This document shows positions 9,058 to 17,644 of a stretch of 64,000 nt of DNA, piece by piece (positions within the stretch are counted from its first letter, which is position 1; each line of letters begins with the position of its first letter). The notes beneath the pieces were generated by a model. That model ran no database searches, was not told the DNA's origin, and saw only the letters and a program-made list of their open reading frames with translations. The position numbers and the translations under genes are program-made. This stretch comes from VRUG01 sp965372745 (GTDB taxonomy: Bacteria; Planctomycetota; Phycisphaerae; Sedimentisphaerales; Anaerobacaceae): positions 1 to 64,000 of the forward strand of contig CBDVDM010000001.1 of assembly GCA_965372745.1 (NCBI GenBank). The letters run 5' to 3'.

Positions 9058-10152
9058 ATGTCAGAAAAGTTTACAAATTACGCAGTTACTCATAGCTTAG
9101 CTAAAGGCCGGAAATTTCCGGAAAAATCGCACCCTTATCGTTCAGATTTCGAGCGTGACCGCGACCGTATCATTCATTGTGCTGCCTTCCGCCGCCTCGA
9201 AGGAAAGACCCAGGTCTTCACTCCCGGCATGGACGATTATTACCGAACACGTCTGACTCACAGCATAGAGGTCGCGCAAATAGGCAGAACCATCGCAAAG
9301 GCCCTCGGCTTAAACCAAAACCTGACGGAGGCTGTTTGTCTGGCCCATGACCTCGGCCATCCGCCTTTCGGCCATACCGGCGAGAAAATCTTAAATAATC
9401 TGATGGCAGATTTCGGAGGCTTTGAACATAATCGCCAGACGCTGCGAATTGTCGAGTTACTCGAACACCCGTATCCTGATTTTCAGGGTCTGAACCTTAT
9501 GTATGAAACTCGTCTCGGCCTGGCAAAACACAGAACACCTTATGATAAAACTTCCAACTCCGGGTTTGCCGAATTAAATTGTTCCCTTGAAGGTCAGGTC
9601 GCAGACCTTGCCGACCGCATCGCCTATAATTGTCACGACCTCGAAGACGGGATGCGGGCGAGAGTATTATCTGCCGAAGCTCTAAAGGATATAAAACTCT
9701 TTACACGGGCACAGGAAAAAATAAATGCTGACACTATAAAAGACAGAACCATCGTTAGAACAAGAACTGCAAAAACGATTATCGATACTCTTGTTAGTGA
9801 CTGTATCAATACCAGCAGAAATGCTCTTGCTGATTCCGATATAAAAACCCTCGACCAGGTTTACAATAAAAGTGATAACCTGATTATTCTTTCTGAGCAA
9901 AGCGAAAAGGAACTGCTCGAATTAGAGAAATTTCTACTTGATAATTTGTATCTCCATGAATCTGTTACTCGGCTGGCAGATAACATAAGCGACTGGCTGA
10001 CCCAGCTTTTCAAAAGAATCTGCGACAAACCTGATTTGATGCCCGGCTATTTCCAGAATTTCATTCCAGGCTATGGCCTTCAAAGAACCGTTTGTGATTA
10101 TATCGCTGGAATGACCGACCGTTTCTGCATGAAAATGCTCGATAAAACTTAG
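9058..10152 (+). CDS. dgt: dGTP triphosphohydrolase-like HD protein
   Basis: HD-domain enzyme of 364 residues (dGTPase-like type 2 family) that splits dNTPs to nucleosides and tripolyphosphate. The family opening SHPYRSDFERDRDRIIHCAAFRRLEGKTQVF is visible in segments. Metal ligands are the His of RTRLTHSIEVAQ, the HD of CLAHDLGHPPFGHTGE and a later Asp in the ADLADRIAYNCHDLED helix. The start lies directly after the HIT stop with no ribosome site of its own, which suggests translational coupling. Gene symbol by family; dNTP preference is untested. Confidence 0.9.
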   Translation: MSEKFTNYAVTHSLAKGRKFPEKSHPYRSDFERDRDRIIHCAAFRRLEGKTQVFTPGMDDYYRTRLTHSIEVAQIGRTIAKALGLNQNLTEAVCLAHDLGHPPFGHTGEKILNNLMADFGGFEHNRQTLRIVELLEHPYPDFQGLNLMYETRLGLAKHRTPYDKTSNSGFAELNCSLEGQVADLADRIAYNCHDLEDGMRARVLSAEALKDIKLFTRAQEKINADTIKDRTIVRTRTAKTIIDTLVSDCINTSRNALADSDIKTLDQVYNKSDNLIILSEQSEKELLELEKFLLDNLYLHESVTRLADNISDWLTQLFKRICDKPDLMPGYFQNFIPGYGLQRTVCDYIAGMTDRFCMKMLDKT

Positions 10153-10193
10153 ACTTACGTTATAATTCTGACTTAATTCAACTTAAGGTTAAT

Positions 10194-10679
10194 ATGAATA
10201 TAAAAAGATTGCTCACATCATGTTTTGGTCTTGGCTGGCTGCCCATTGCCCCGGGAACGTGGGGTTCTATGCCGCCGACAGCTATTTTTGCCGCCCTTTG
10301 CTTTTTTGGTATAAGTGCTTACATTGTTTCGATAGTCATGTTGGTTTTAGTTTTGGTAGGTTCGGTTATCTGTGTCAAATTCGCGCCATCCTCTATTGAT
10401 GCAACCGGAAAAAACGACCCGGGCGAGGTTGTCGCAGATGAATTCGCGGGACAGGCTGTAACCTTTCTGGGAGCTTATGCTGTTGGGTTTAGCCAGGTTC
10501 TAATTACAGCTATGCTTGGGTTTCTGCTTTTTAGAGTTTTCGACATCATAAAACCCTGGCCCATCAGAAAACTTGAAAAACTACCTAAGGGCTGGGGAAT
10601 TCTTGCCGATGATTTGTTAGCGGCAGTTTATGCTGCGATAGTTTTACAGATTTGCCTTCATTTCTGGATGATGAAATAA
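10194..10679 (+). CDS. pgpA: Phosphatidylglycerophosphatase A
   Basis: Integral membrane phosphatase of 161 residues that converts phosphatidylglycerol-phosphate to phosphatidylglycerol. Family motifs are LGWLPIAPGTWGS near the start, the acidic DPGEVVADEFAGQ and FRVFDIIKPWPI followed by GWGILADDLLAA. Three or four hydrophobic helices are visible. The stop codon abuts the ATG of the next, 828-residue membrane gene, so the two are probably made together, which hints at a membrane-lipid role for that neighbour. Confidence 0.93.
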   Translation: MNIKRLLTSCFGLGWLPIAPGTWGSMPPTAIFAALCFFGISAYIVSIVMLVLVLVGSVICVKFAPSSIDATGKNDPGEVVADEFAGQAVTFLGAYAVGFSQVLITAMLGFLLFRVFDIIKPWPIRKLEKLPKGWGILADDLLAAVYAAIVLQICLHFWMMK

Positions 10680-13166
10680 ATGACAGATTACTCGACAGGA
10701 TTTTGCAGAACATTAACGGAAAAGTTTCATCGGGCAGGCTTGCATCGGCCGATGCGAATCGACCGTTACGATGCCGGCACACAGCTAATCTACGACGTCA
10801 CTTCGGTTGAAGATGATAGTAATGCAAAAGTTCATCTTGTCATCGAAAAATTTGTCGGCGGTGGTTTTGCAGGACAGGTCTACAAAATAAGAATCACAAA
10901 AATAGAGGCTCCGGATGAAACAGTAGGGGGGCTGAAAAACAATTCTGTCTATGCCATAAAAATACTTGTCCCGCCAACCGGTTTTGCAAAATTATTCCGC
11001 AATGCCCTGTACTGGATTGGTTTTCAAGCTCCATTTCAACTGCAAGTCAACCCCATCGCTGCAAGGTCAGGTGCTCTTTGGCAAAAATTTATCCGTCGTG
11101 CCGCTAAAATCAGATTCGGCAGCGAAAATGCCGTAGTTAATATTCATGCAACATTTGTAGACGAAAATCTCGGCAGTTGTGGTGAAATAAGCGAATGGAT
11201 TGACGGGCGAACATGGCAGCTCGAGGTCGACGAGCACATGGATTACTTAAAGCAATACCTGAAAGGCAAAACTATCGACCAAGCCAAACTCGGTTCGCCC
11301 GAATACAGGGCAAAGAAAAAATTCATGGCAGATTTCGTCAATCTGCTTCATGAAGTCGGCGCACCTGAATTCGCCAGACAATACGAATGGTCAACCTGTA
11401 AAAGTCAACCTAACTGCCTCAAACGTTTTAGCACCGGAAACGACCCAGCAAAAGGTCTTGTCGCAGTCGATTTCAGGGCCGGCCTTACTCTCCTGCCTTT
11501 CCTTCCGATGAGCCCCGGTGATTTTATGCTTATCGCAAAAGGTTTAAAGCGCGGCTCAATCGTGCAGTTCGACCGCGGTGACATTAAAAAACTCGAAGGC
11601 TTTGTTCAAAACCACAACGATGAATTTGCTGATATGCAGCAAATGCTGCAACAGCTAAAGCAATCAGAGCAGGTATATCGTAATTCCATCCCAGATATTA
11701 CTCACAACCATGTTCGCCTGCTTTACAGCCCGAAACTCTGGTCAACCATCTTCACCTCTGCCGTTACAGGCTGGAAGGTCAGAAATTTAATTGATGACAA
11801 TCACGAAACTAAATTGCGAAAATGCAAAATCTCTGCTTTTCTATTCTTTCTAATTGGAATTATACCTATACTTGGAAAAGTCCTTCGCAGACTCTGGGCG
11901 AGACCGGACTGGCGAAAACATTACCTGAAAATCCTCACGAGCTTCGATTATTTAAAACAAGCAGTCAATGCCGCAGCCACAGAAAAGGCGATTAGCTGGT
12001 ACCGGGCAGGGCGGGTCAGTGAAAAGACTGCCGAAAAAATCACAGGTTCATTCAAACTTTTCCTTTTGCATCTGCCTTTATCTCTTATTTTCGTATGGCT
12101 GCACAGATTCATAACTGACTCGCAGTATCGAAAAGAAAGACTCCATTATATCTTCGTAAGACCAATAAAATTATACTTCAGCCGCGAGCTTAGAGAGCAG
12201 TGGCTGAAAGACATGGTAAAGCAGGGGCAAAAAAAGCACATTTTAAGTGATGAAGATGCGAAGCTCATACTTTCTCAGATTAACGAGCCTTTCATCCAGA
12301 AATATCTCATTAGCCTTGTTGTTCATCTGCTGACTTTGCCTGTTACTCAGATTGTTTCAGTAACAGTCGCAGCGGTTTATGTAACGACACACTGGGGTCA
12401 GCCTAATGCCTGGACAATCGGAATCGGGATCATTGCTGCCTTCCAGGTCATACCTGTCTCACCCGGTTCGCTGGTGCGAGGACTTTATGTTTTATATCTG
12501 GTCATAAAAGAAAGGGATTTTAAAAATTATAACATTGCTGTCTTTTTAGGTTTTTTCAAATACATCGGTTACCTGGCATTTCCGATTCAGATGGCCTACC
12601 ACTATCCTGCTTTGGCGAGATTTATGGCTGCTCATTGGTCTACTGATGCTGTACATATTGTCCCCGTTTTTGGCGAAACCGGGGCACTGCTTGAGCATTG
12701 GGTTTATTGTCTGTTCTATAATTGGCCATTAACAGTGCGCAGAAGAATGCGAAAAATAGCCAAGTTGCGCACCCAGCTTAAACCTCGATATTGGCATATA
12801 CCTATTTGGGCAGTTATTGGGGCGATTGCTCTAAGCTCAGTGGATTATCAATATTTCAAAAGTGCCGGAAATCTTCCTGATTTGAGGGATATTTGGTTAC
12901 TCTCTGTTCTGGTTCCGCTTATCTTTGGCGCAATTGTTACTTTAGGCTGTGACGGGGCGGTTTTATGGAAGAGGTTTATCGTTGCCGGCTTCGGAGCGAT
13001 TGTACTTGCTTTGTTCTATTCTGCTGCATCTGCCGTTATTATACCAGAAATAACAATACCTGATATTGCTGAGGTTTGTGCCTGGAGAGTATTTGCCTTT
13101 ACAATTTTCTCGATTGCAGGGGCCGTTATCACCGAATTGAAGCTGCCCGCTCCCGAGTTGAAATAA
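10680..13166 (+). CDS. Large protein with kinase-like N-domain and multi-span membrane C-domain, function unknown
   Basis: 828 residues. Residues about 40-105 look like the N-lobe of a protein-kinase-like fold: a glycine-rich loop VGGGFAGQVYK, then VYAIKIL with the possible ATP-lysine. A later LVAVDFRAG (about residue 262) could correspond to the metal-binding DFG strand. The usual HRD-type catalytic loop is not obvious, so it may be a pseudokinase or a UbiB/APH-like relative. From about residue 390 to 820 there are eight or nine hydrophobic helices. One contains IPVSPGSLVRGLY, which is reminiscent of the PGG segments of lysyl-phosphatidylglycerol-synthase-type flippase domains; this is inference only. 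It abuts pgpA, suggesting work on membrane lipids. I do not recognise the whole architecture. Confidence 0.65.
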   Translation: MTDYSTGFCRTLTEKFHRAGLHRPMRIDRYDAGTQLIYDVTSVEDDSNAKVHLVIEKFVGGGFAGQVYKIRITKIEAPDETVGGLKNNSVYAIKILVPPTGFAKLFRNALYWIGFQAPFQLQVNPIAARSGALWQKFIRRAAKIRFGSENAVVNIHATFVDENLGSCGEISEWIDGRTWQLEVDEHMDYLKQYLKGKTIDQAKLGSPEYRAKKKFMADFVNLLHEVGAPEFARQYEWSTCKSQPNCLKRFSTGNDPAKGLVAVDFRAGLTLLPFLPMSPGDFMLIAKGLKRGSIVQFDRGDIKKLEGFVQNHNDEFADMQQMLQQLKQSEQVYRNSIPDITHNHVRLLYSPKLWSTIFTSAVTGWKVRNLIDDNHETKLRKCKISAFLFFLIGIIPILGKVLRRLWARPDWRKHYLKILTSFDYLKQAVNAAATEKAISWYRAGRVSEKTAEKITGSFKLFLLHLPLSLIFVWLHRFITDSQYRKERLHYIFVRPIKLYFSRELREQWLKDMVKQGQKKHILSDEDAKLILSQINEPFIQKYLISLVVHLLTLPVTQIVSVTVAAVYVTTHWGQPNAWTIGIGIIAAFQVIPVSPGSLVRGLYVLYLVIKERDFKNYNIAVFLGFFKYIGYLAFPIQMAYHYPALARFMAAHWSTDAVHIVPVFGETGALLEHWVYCLFYNWPLTVRRRMRKIAKLRTQLKPRYWHIPIWAVIGAIALSSVDYQYFKSAGNLPDLRDIWLLSVLVPLIFGAIVTLGCDGAVLWKRFIVAGFGAIVLALFYSAASAVIIPEITIPDIAEVCAWRVFAFTIFSIAGAVITELKLPAPELK

Positions 13167-13252
13167 ATTTTTCATGCTGCTTGTAAAATCACTGATTTTG
13201 TGTAATAATGCCCATCCGTTAAGTAAAACTTATCGTTGGAGTTTCCGGAAAA

Positions 13253-14011
13253 ATGACGAATAGCTTTAGTTCCCTTTGTGACGATTTTTATCTCGATATG
13301 TATGTCAACACCGAGCTTGAGCTGCCCGACCAGCGAGATACCATACTGGCATTTTTTGAACGAATTCAAAAACAGTTCCCATCGATGGGTTCTTTCTACC
13401 GACGCGAAAACAACGAGTATTGCCTTGAAGAGGACCGCAATAAGGGTCAATACCGATGGGTCTCTCTCGAGACCAATAGAATAAATTCCGGTGTTGTAAA
13501 TCCAGCAGGATTTGAAGACGCCTACTGTCAGCACAGATTAGTCCTTGAACTCATACCATATATGCTAAGTGTAAGCCATCTTGATATTGATTCGCTTGAT
13601 GTCACTTTTGCTATGGATTTCGATTGTCCGGCTAATCACGACGAGGTCATCGTAGAGGCCATTATGGCACAAAGCCCATTTAACTGTTTCTTTGATTTGC
13701 CACAGGCAAATGCCATAAGCTGTTCACCTTCTATTGTGTACTCTTTGTCTGATGACCGAAGAACACAGGCCAGGTGCAGTATCGAATCCAAGACAAATAT
13801 TTACGAACCGGACGAAAAAAGACAGGATACTGAACAGGCAATAACATTATCTTTTACAATTCGCCAATATCCGCCTACGAATGGAAAATTTAATGCATTA
13901 AAATCTTTTAGCCGCCAACGTCAGCTGGCGGAAGAGCTGATGGCTGAAAAAATTGTTCCGAATTTCGTAAAGCCCATCACTAATATTATCGCACAGAGGA
14001 GATTGAAATAA
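13253..14011 (+). CDS. Conserved-looking hypothetical protein
   Basis: 252 residues, soluble, acidic, with no signal peptide or membrane helix. The composition looks like a real coding gene, and a CGGAAAA/GGAG region precedes the ATG. An early FYLDMYVNTELELPDQ, a middle LDVTFAMDFDCPANHDEVI and a C-terminal RQYPPTNGKFNALKSF are the most distinctive stretches. I do not recognise a family. It starts 86 bases after the large membrane gene and is followed at once by the small membrane protein gene, so these may form one unit. The preceding gap (13167-13252) is A+T-rich. Confidence 0.6.
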   Translation: MTNSFSSLCDDFYLDMYVNTELELPDQRDTILAFFERIQKQFPSMGSFYRRENNEYCLEEDRNKGQYRWVSLETNRINSGVVNPAGFEDAYCQHRLVLELIPYMLSVSHLDIDSLDVTFAMDFDCPANHDEVIVEAIMAQSPFNCFFDLPQANAISCSPSIVYSLSDDRRTQARCSIESKTNIYEPDEKRQDTEQAITLSFTIRQYPPTNGKFNALKSFSRQRQLAEELMAEKIVPNFVKPITNIIAQRRLK

Positions 14012-14030
14012 TTTGCAGGAGAGGTTTCTT

Positions 14031-14492
14031 ATGGCTGTTATCGCACCATTTAGTAAACACAAAAAAAATAATTTCAAAATTGGTATTGTAATTTGTGTTC
14101 TTTGTGCGGTATGGTTTGCTTACGATGGCTATTACAACGAGAAGTTCAGGCAAAAACATACCAACGAGGATGGTACGCCGAATAGCTCATTAGCATTCAA
14201 TCAGAAATCGCCACCGTATTTTATAGGAGCAGCTTTGCTTCTGGCTGCCGGATGGTTCTTTTTAAAGAATAAAAAAATTGTCGCCGGCGAAAATGAACTT
14301 ATCTTATACAACAATAAAAAAATTCCCTATGACTCTATTGAAAAAATAGACAGAACCTGTTTTGACTCAAAAGGGTATTTCATCGTTACTTATAAAAATG
14401 AGTCGGATAAAGAGGTTGACCTCAAAATCAACGCTCGAAAATTCGACAATTTGCAGTCTATTCTTGATTTGCTTGTGGCAAAGATAAGTTGA
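14031..14492 (+). CDS. Small membrane protein, unknown
   Basis: 153 residues from the ATG at 14031, chosen because AGGAGAGG lies just upstream; a longer frame from TTG 14013 would begin before that site. There are two hydrophobic helices (about residues 15-32 and 60-78), then a soluble C-terminal part (about 80-153) with LILYNNKKIPYDSIEKID and a repeated beta-type pattern similar to small PH-like membrane-associated domains. That likeness is weak. It follows the unknown 252-residue gene by 19 bases and precedes purA. No function can be assigned. Confidence 0.6.
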   Translation: MAVIAPFSKHKKNNFKIGIVICVLCAVWFAYDGYYNEKFRQKHTNEDGTPNSSLAFNQKSPPYFIGAALLLAAGWFFLKNKKIVAGENELILYNNKKIPYDSIEKIDRTCFDSKGYFIVTYKNESDKEVDLKINARKFDNLQSILDLLVAKIS

Positions 14493-14527
14493 AAGCTGCG
14501 GAATAATATCTAAAATCGAATTGGTTG

Positions 14528-14560
14528 ACCGCAATAAGCTCTTGTAGATGCTGTTGCGGT
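14528..14560. terminator. Hairpin between unknown gene and purA, possible terminator
   Basis: ACCGCAA (14528-14534) and TTGCGGT (14554-14560) form a 7-bp stem with a 19-base loop, followed by TTGTCTTTGT. The T-run is broken, so termination is only possible; it could also be a leader structure of purA. Confidence 0.35.
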
Positions 14561-14608
14561 TTGTCTTTGTAAATGTTTTTGTAGATACCTTTGAAAGATA
14601 GGCTGAAA

Positions 14609-15883
14609 ATGAATTCCTGTATTACCGGATTACAGTGGGGCGATGAGGGTAAGGGTAAGGTTGTAGACATCCTTGCAGAGAACAGTGATATAGTCGTTAG
14701 ATACAGCGGTGGTGCCAATGCAGGCCATACCGTCGTAGTAGGCGATGATAAATTTGCACTGCATCTTTTGCCAAGCGGTTCGGTCAGAGCTGAAACTGTT
14801 TGTGTAATCGGCAACGGTGTTGTACTCGATCCTGAATGTGTAATTTCAGAAATGCGGACTCTCGCAAAAAAAAATATCACGCTCGATAACCGCCTCTTTA
14901 TTAGCGAAAACGCCCATGTTGTTCTCGACTATCACAAAAAAGAAGACCAGCTTCGCGAGCAGTCATTAGGAAAAAATAAAATCGGCACAACCATCAGAGG
15001 TATAGGCCCGTGTTATGCTGATAAAATCGGAAGAAGCTACGCGGTACGTATGGCGGATTTGAGAGACCTTGATACCCTAAAGAAAAAACTTGAAAAAATA
15101 GTTAATTACAAAAACAAAATTTTTGCAGCCTTATACGACGCTGAACCCAGTGACTCTGACACGATTTTTGAAAAATGCAAACTTTATGCAGATGAACTTC
15201 TCGTTTTTGTTACTGACACGACTGAGTTTTTACATACAGCTATCGCCGAAGGGAAATCTGTTTTATTCGAAGGTGCCCAGGGCGCCTTACTTGATCTTGA
15301 CCATGGCACTTTCCCATTTGTTACCAGCTCCAATGCCAGCTCTCTCGGTATGCCTGCCGGTTGTGGCGTTCCTGCCAGGATGGTTGACAAATTTTTCGGT
15401 GTTGTAAAAGCCTATAGCACGCGTGTTGGTGCCGGGCCGTTTCCGACCGAACAGGACAACGAAACAGGCCAATATATTCGTGACAAGGGCAACGAATACG
15501 GTACTACCACAGGCAGGCCCAGACGTTGCGGCTGGTTCGATGCCGTTGCTGTTTCATACACCGCAACCATCGGTTCAATTGACGAAATTGCATTGATGCA
15601 CCTCGATACCCTTGCAGGCCTTGAAGAAATTAAAGTTTGTAAGGCATATAAAATAGACGGCCGACAAACCTCATTTTTCCCTGCAAACTCTGCGAAACTT
15701 TCACAGGCCGAATGTATCTATGAAACCGTTCCGGGCTGGCAGGATGATTTAACCGATGTCAGGGATTTTGATAAGCTGCCGGAAAATGCACGAAACTATG
15801 TCGAACTTATCGAAAAGCTGACAGGCAAACCAATCACAATCATTGGCGTTGGACCGAAAAGAAGTCAGACAATTTACAAATAA
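14609..15883 (+). CDS. purA: Adenylosuccinate synthetase
   Basis: PurA couples IMP and aspartate using GTP in the first committed step of AMP synthesis. The ATG at 14609 gives the standard start, with GLQWGDEGKGKVVD at residues 6-19; the frame extends to TTG 14591, but GATAGG sits 6 bases before the ATG. Further motifs are AGHTVVVGD, IGTTIRGIGPCYADKIGR, SSNASSLGMPAGCGVP and the Arg-rich TTTGRPRRCGWFDAV. At 424 residues it is full length. The TAA stop is part of the first copy of the dispersed hairpin element, which separates it from uppS. Confidence 0.97.
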   Translation: MNSCITGLQWGDEGKGKVVDILAENSDIVVRYSGGANAGHTVVVGDDKFALHLLPSGSVRAETVCVIGNGVVLDPECVISEMRTLAKKNITLDNRLFISENAHVVLDYHKKEDQLREQSLGKNKIGTTIRGIGPCYADKIGRSYAVRMADLRDLDTLKKKLEKIVNYKNKIFAALYDAEPSDSDTIFEKCKLYADELLVFVTDTTEFLHTAIAEGKSVLFEGAQGALLDLDHGTFPFVTSSNASSLGMPAGCGVPARMVDKFFGVVKAYSTRVGAGPFPTEQDNETGQYIRDKGNEYGTTTGRPRRCGWFDAVAVSYTATIGSIDEIALMHLDTLAGLEEIKVCKAYKIDGRQTSFFPANSAKLSQAECIYETVPGWQDDLTDVRDFDKLPENARNYVELIEKLTGKPITIIGVGPKRSQTIYK

Positions 15884-15983
15884 TACCCTTTAGGATAATA
15901 AAATGCGCGTTTAGGGAATTGTTTGTATAAAGGTTGTTACCCGCGCATTAGAGCGTAACTATTAATAGGAATTGGTATAATAC
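15882..15983 (+). repeat. Dispersed hairpin element, copy 1
   Basis: A 102-base element that also occurs at 43114 and 53662. It opens with TAATACCCTTTAGGATAATAAA, holds a small hairpin GGT-TGTT-ACC near 15935-15945 and ends with TATTAAtaGGAATTgGTATAAT. It is about 90 percent identical by eye to copy 2. It uses the purA stop codon as its left edge and ends 15 bases before the uppS start. The GTATAAT at the right end is a good -10 match, so it might bring a promoter into the operon. Confidence 0.75.
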
Positions 15984-15998
15984 CTGGAAAACAAAACT

Positions 15999-16763
15999 TT
16001 GGAAGCCTTCGAAGAAAAACTCAAAAGAACCGCTGAGCGACTTGGAATAGCTCTCGAACAAATCCCTCGTCATATTGCCATTATTATGGATGGTAACGGC
16101 CGGTGGGCTCAAAAAAGAGGCTTGCCAAGACTCGAAGGCCATAGAAAAGGCGGTAAAACCGTTGAAAAAATAGCATTGGACAGCGTTAGCATTGGTATCG
16201 AATCTTTAACTCTTTATGCATTCAGCACCGAGAACTGGAAAAGGCCTAAGGCCGAAGTCGATGGTCTTATGTATCTTTACTCACAATATCTCGTCGGTAT
16301 AAGGCCGATGATGATGAAAAATAATGTAAGACTCATTCATATAGGTCTGACGGATAGATTACCTGCCAAGCTGATTAAAGAACTCAATAAAAGCATGGAA
16401 ATGACTGCTGACAATTCCGGTATGATACTTGCGCTTGCGCTGAATTACGGAAGCAGAGCCGAGATAGTTGATGCTGCAAGAAAAATTGCTCAGGAATACA
16501 AAGACGGCAGCCTCTCACTTGAAGATATCGACGAACAGTGTATGAGCAACCATCTTTATACTGCCGGCCTGGCTGAACCTGACCTTTTGATTCGTACTGC
16601 AAACGAAAGAAGAATCAGCAACTTTCTGCTGTGGCAAATCTCTTACTCTGAATTTTATGTCACCGAGACCTGCTGGCCGGACTTTAAAAAAGACGACCTC
16701 GAAAAAGCTATCGTAACTTATGCAAATCGAATTAGAAGATTCGGCGATGTTAAAAAACAGTAA
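15999..16763 (+). CDS. uppS: Isoprenyl (undecaprenyl) diphosphate synthase
   Basis: Cis-prenyltransferase that builds the C55 lipid carrier for cell-wall synthesis. The signature IAIIMDGNGRWAQKRGL (about residues 25-41) carries the catalytic Asp and phosphate-binding Arg; STENWKRP and SNFLLWQISYSEFY are also typical. The usual RTGGE segment reads RTANERR here, a small deviation in a loop that binds the diphosphate. The start is TTG 15999; a CTG at 15984 in the same frame is possible and neither has a good ribosome site. cdsA follows 11 bases later, the common uppS-cdsA pair. Confidence 0.93.
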   Translation: MEAFEEKLKRTAERLGIALEQIPRHIAIIMDGNGRWAQKRGLPRLEGHRKGGKTVEKIALDSVSIGIESLTLYAFSTENWKRPKAEVDGLMYLYSQYLVGIRPMMMKNNVRLIHIGLTDRLPAKLIKELNKSMEMTADNSGMILALALNYGSRAEIVDAARKIAQEYKDGSLSLEDIDEQCMSNHLYTAGLAEPDLLIRTANERRISNFLLWQISYSEFYVTETCWPDFKKDDLEKAIVTYANRIRRFGDVKKQ

Positions 16764-16774
16764 AAATAAGAATT

Positions 16775-17635
16775 ATGCTCAAATACAGATTATTTTTCGG
16801 TACGTTGATAACAATCCTTTTTACTGCCCTGATTATTCTTGGCGGCTGGCTTGACGGCTCGATAACTTCAACTTTAGAAGATGATAAGCCGATACAGGCA
16901 ACGGTACTCCTGATTCTTATCGCCATATTGATAATTCCTGCTCAACTGGAATTTGCAGCTCTTGCCGGAACGAAAAAAATAAATGTTTTCAAGATAGTTT
17001 CTATCCTTTCTTCTTTTTTATTTGCGAGTACGTGGTATTGGCCACAACTGTTCGACATCTCGTTACAGCTTTATCTGTTTTTTCTTCTGGCCTTTTCTTT
17101 TCTGGCGTTGCTTATGAACCAGTATTTTTGTTATGGCACTTCTAATGTTCTGACCAACTGTGGGGTAAGCTGTTTTTCAATTATTTATCTCGGCCTTTTC
17201 AGCGGATTTTGTCTTGCTATCCGTATCGATATGGGCATTTGGCCTTTTTTGATGTTTGTTTTTGTTGTAAAATCTGCCGACATAGGGGCTTACACAGCTG
17301 GAAAGCTCTTTGGCAAACACAAATTCTCACCCAAAATCAGTCCTGGTAAAACCTGGGAAGGGATGGCCGGTGCTGTCGTTTTTGCGATAATTGTTGCTGT
17401 CATTTTTGCCGATACCTGTAGTATAATGAATAGGCCATTGGCTATCGTGTTTGGTCTGTGTTTTGCTTTTATTGGTCAATTAGGAGACCTGGCGGAATCT
17501 ATGATTAAAAGAGATGTTCAGCAAAAAGATTCATCTAAAAGCGTTCCGGGTTTTGGCGGAATATTGGACATCATCGATTCACCTTTGGTCGCTGCTCCGT
17601 TTGCATATCTGTTTCTGATGTTCTTTGTGCGATAG
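16775..17635 (+). CDS. cdsA: Phosphatidate cytidylyltransferase
   Basis: Multi-span membrane enzyme that makes CDP-diacylglycerol, the precursor of phosphatidylglycerol and other phospholipids. The C-terminal signature GQLGDLAESMIKRD...KDSSKSVPGFGGILDIIDS is clear. The Arg normally found in the LDRxDS part is Ile here. SPGKTWEGMAGA also matches the family. About seven or eight hydrophobic helices fill 286 residues. The pairing with uppS and the nearby pgpA gene upstream in the window fits lipid-carrier and phospholipid synthesis. Confidence 0.93.
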   Translation: MLKYRLFFGTLITILFTALIILGGWLDGSITSTLEDDKPIQATVLLILIAILIIPAQLEFAALAGTKKINVFKIVSILSSFLFASTWYWPQLFDISLQLYLFFLLAFSFLALLMNQYFCYGTSNVLTNCGVSCFSIIYLGLFSGFCLAIRIDMGIWPFLMFVFVVKSADIGAYTAGKLFGKHKFSPKISPGKTWEGMAGAVVFAIIVAVIFADTCSIMNRPLAIVFGLCFAFIGQLGDLAESMIKRDVQQKDSSKSVPGFGGILDIIDSPLVAAPFAYLFLMFFVR

Positions 17636-17644
17636 GGGATTACT

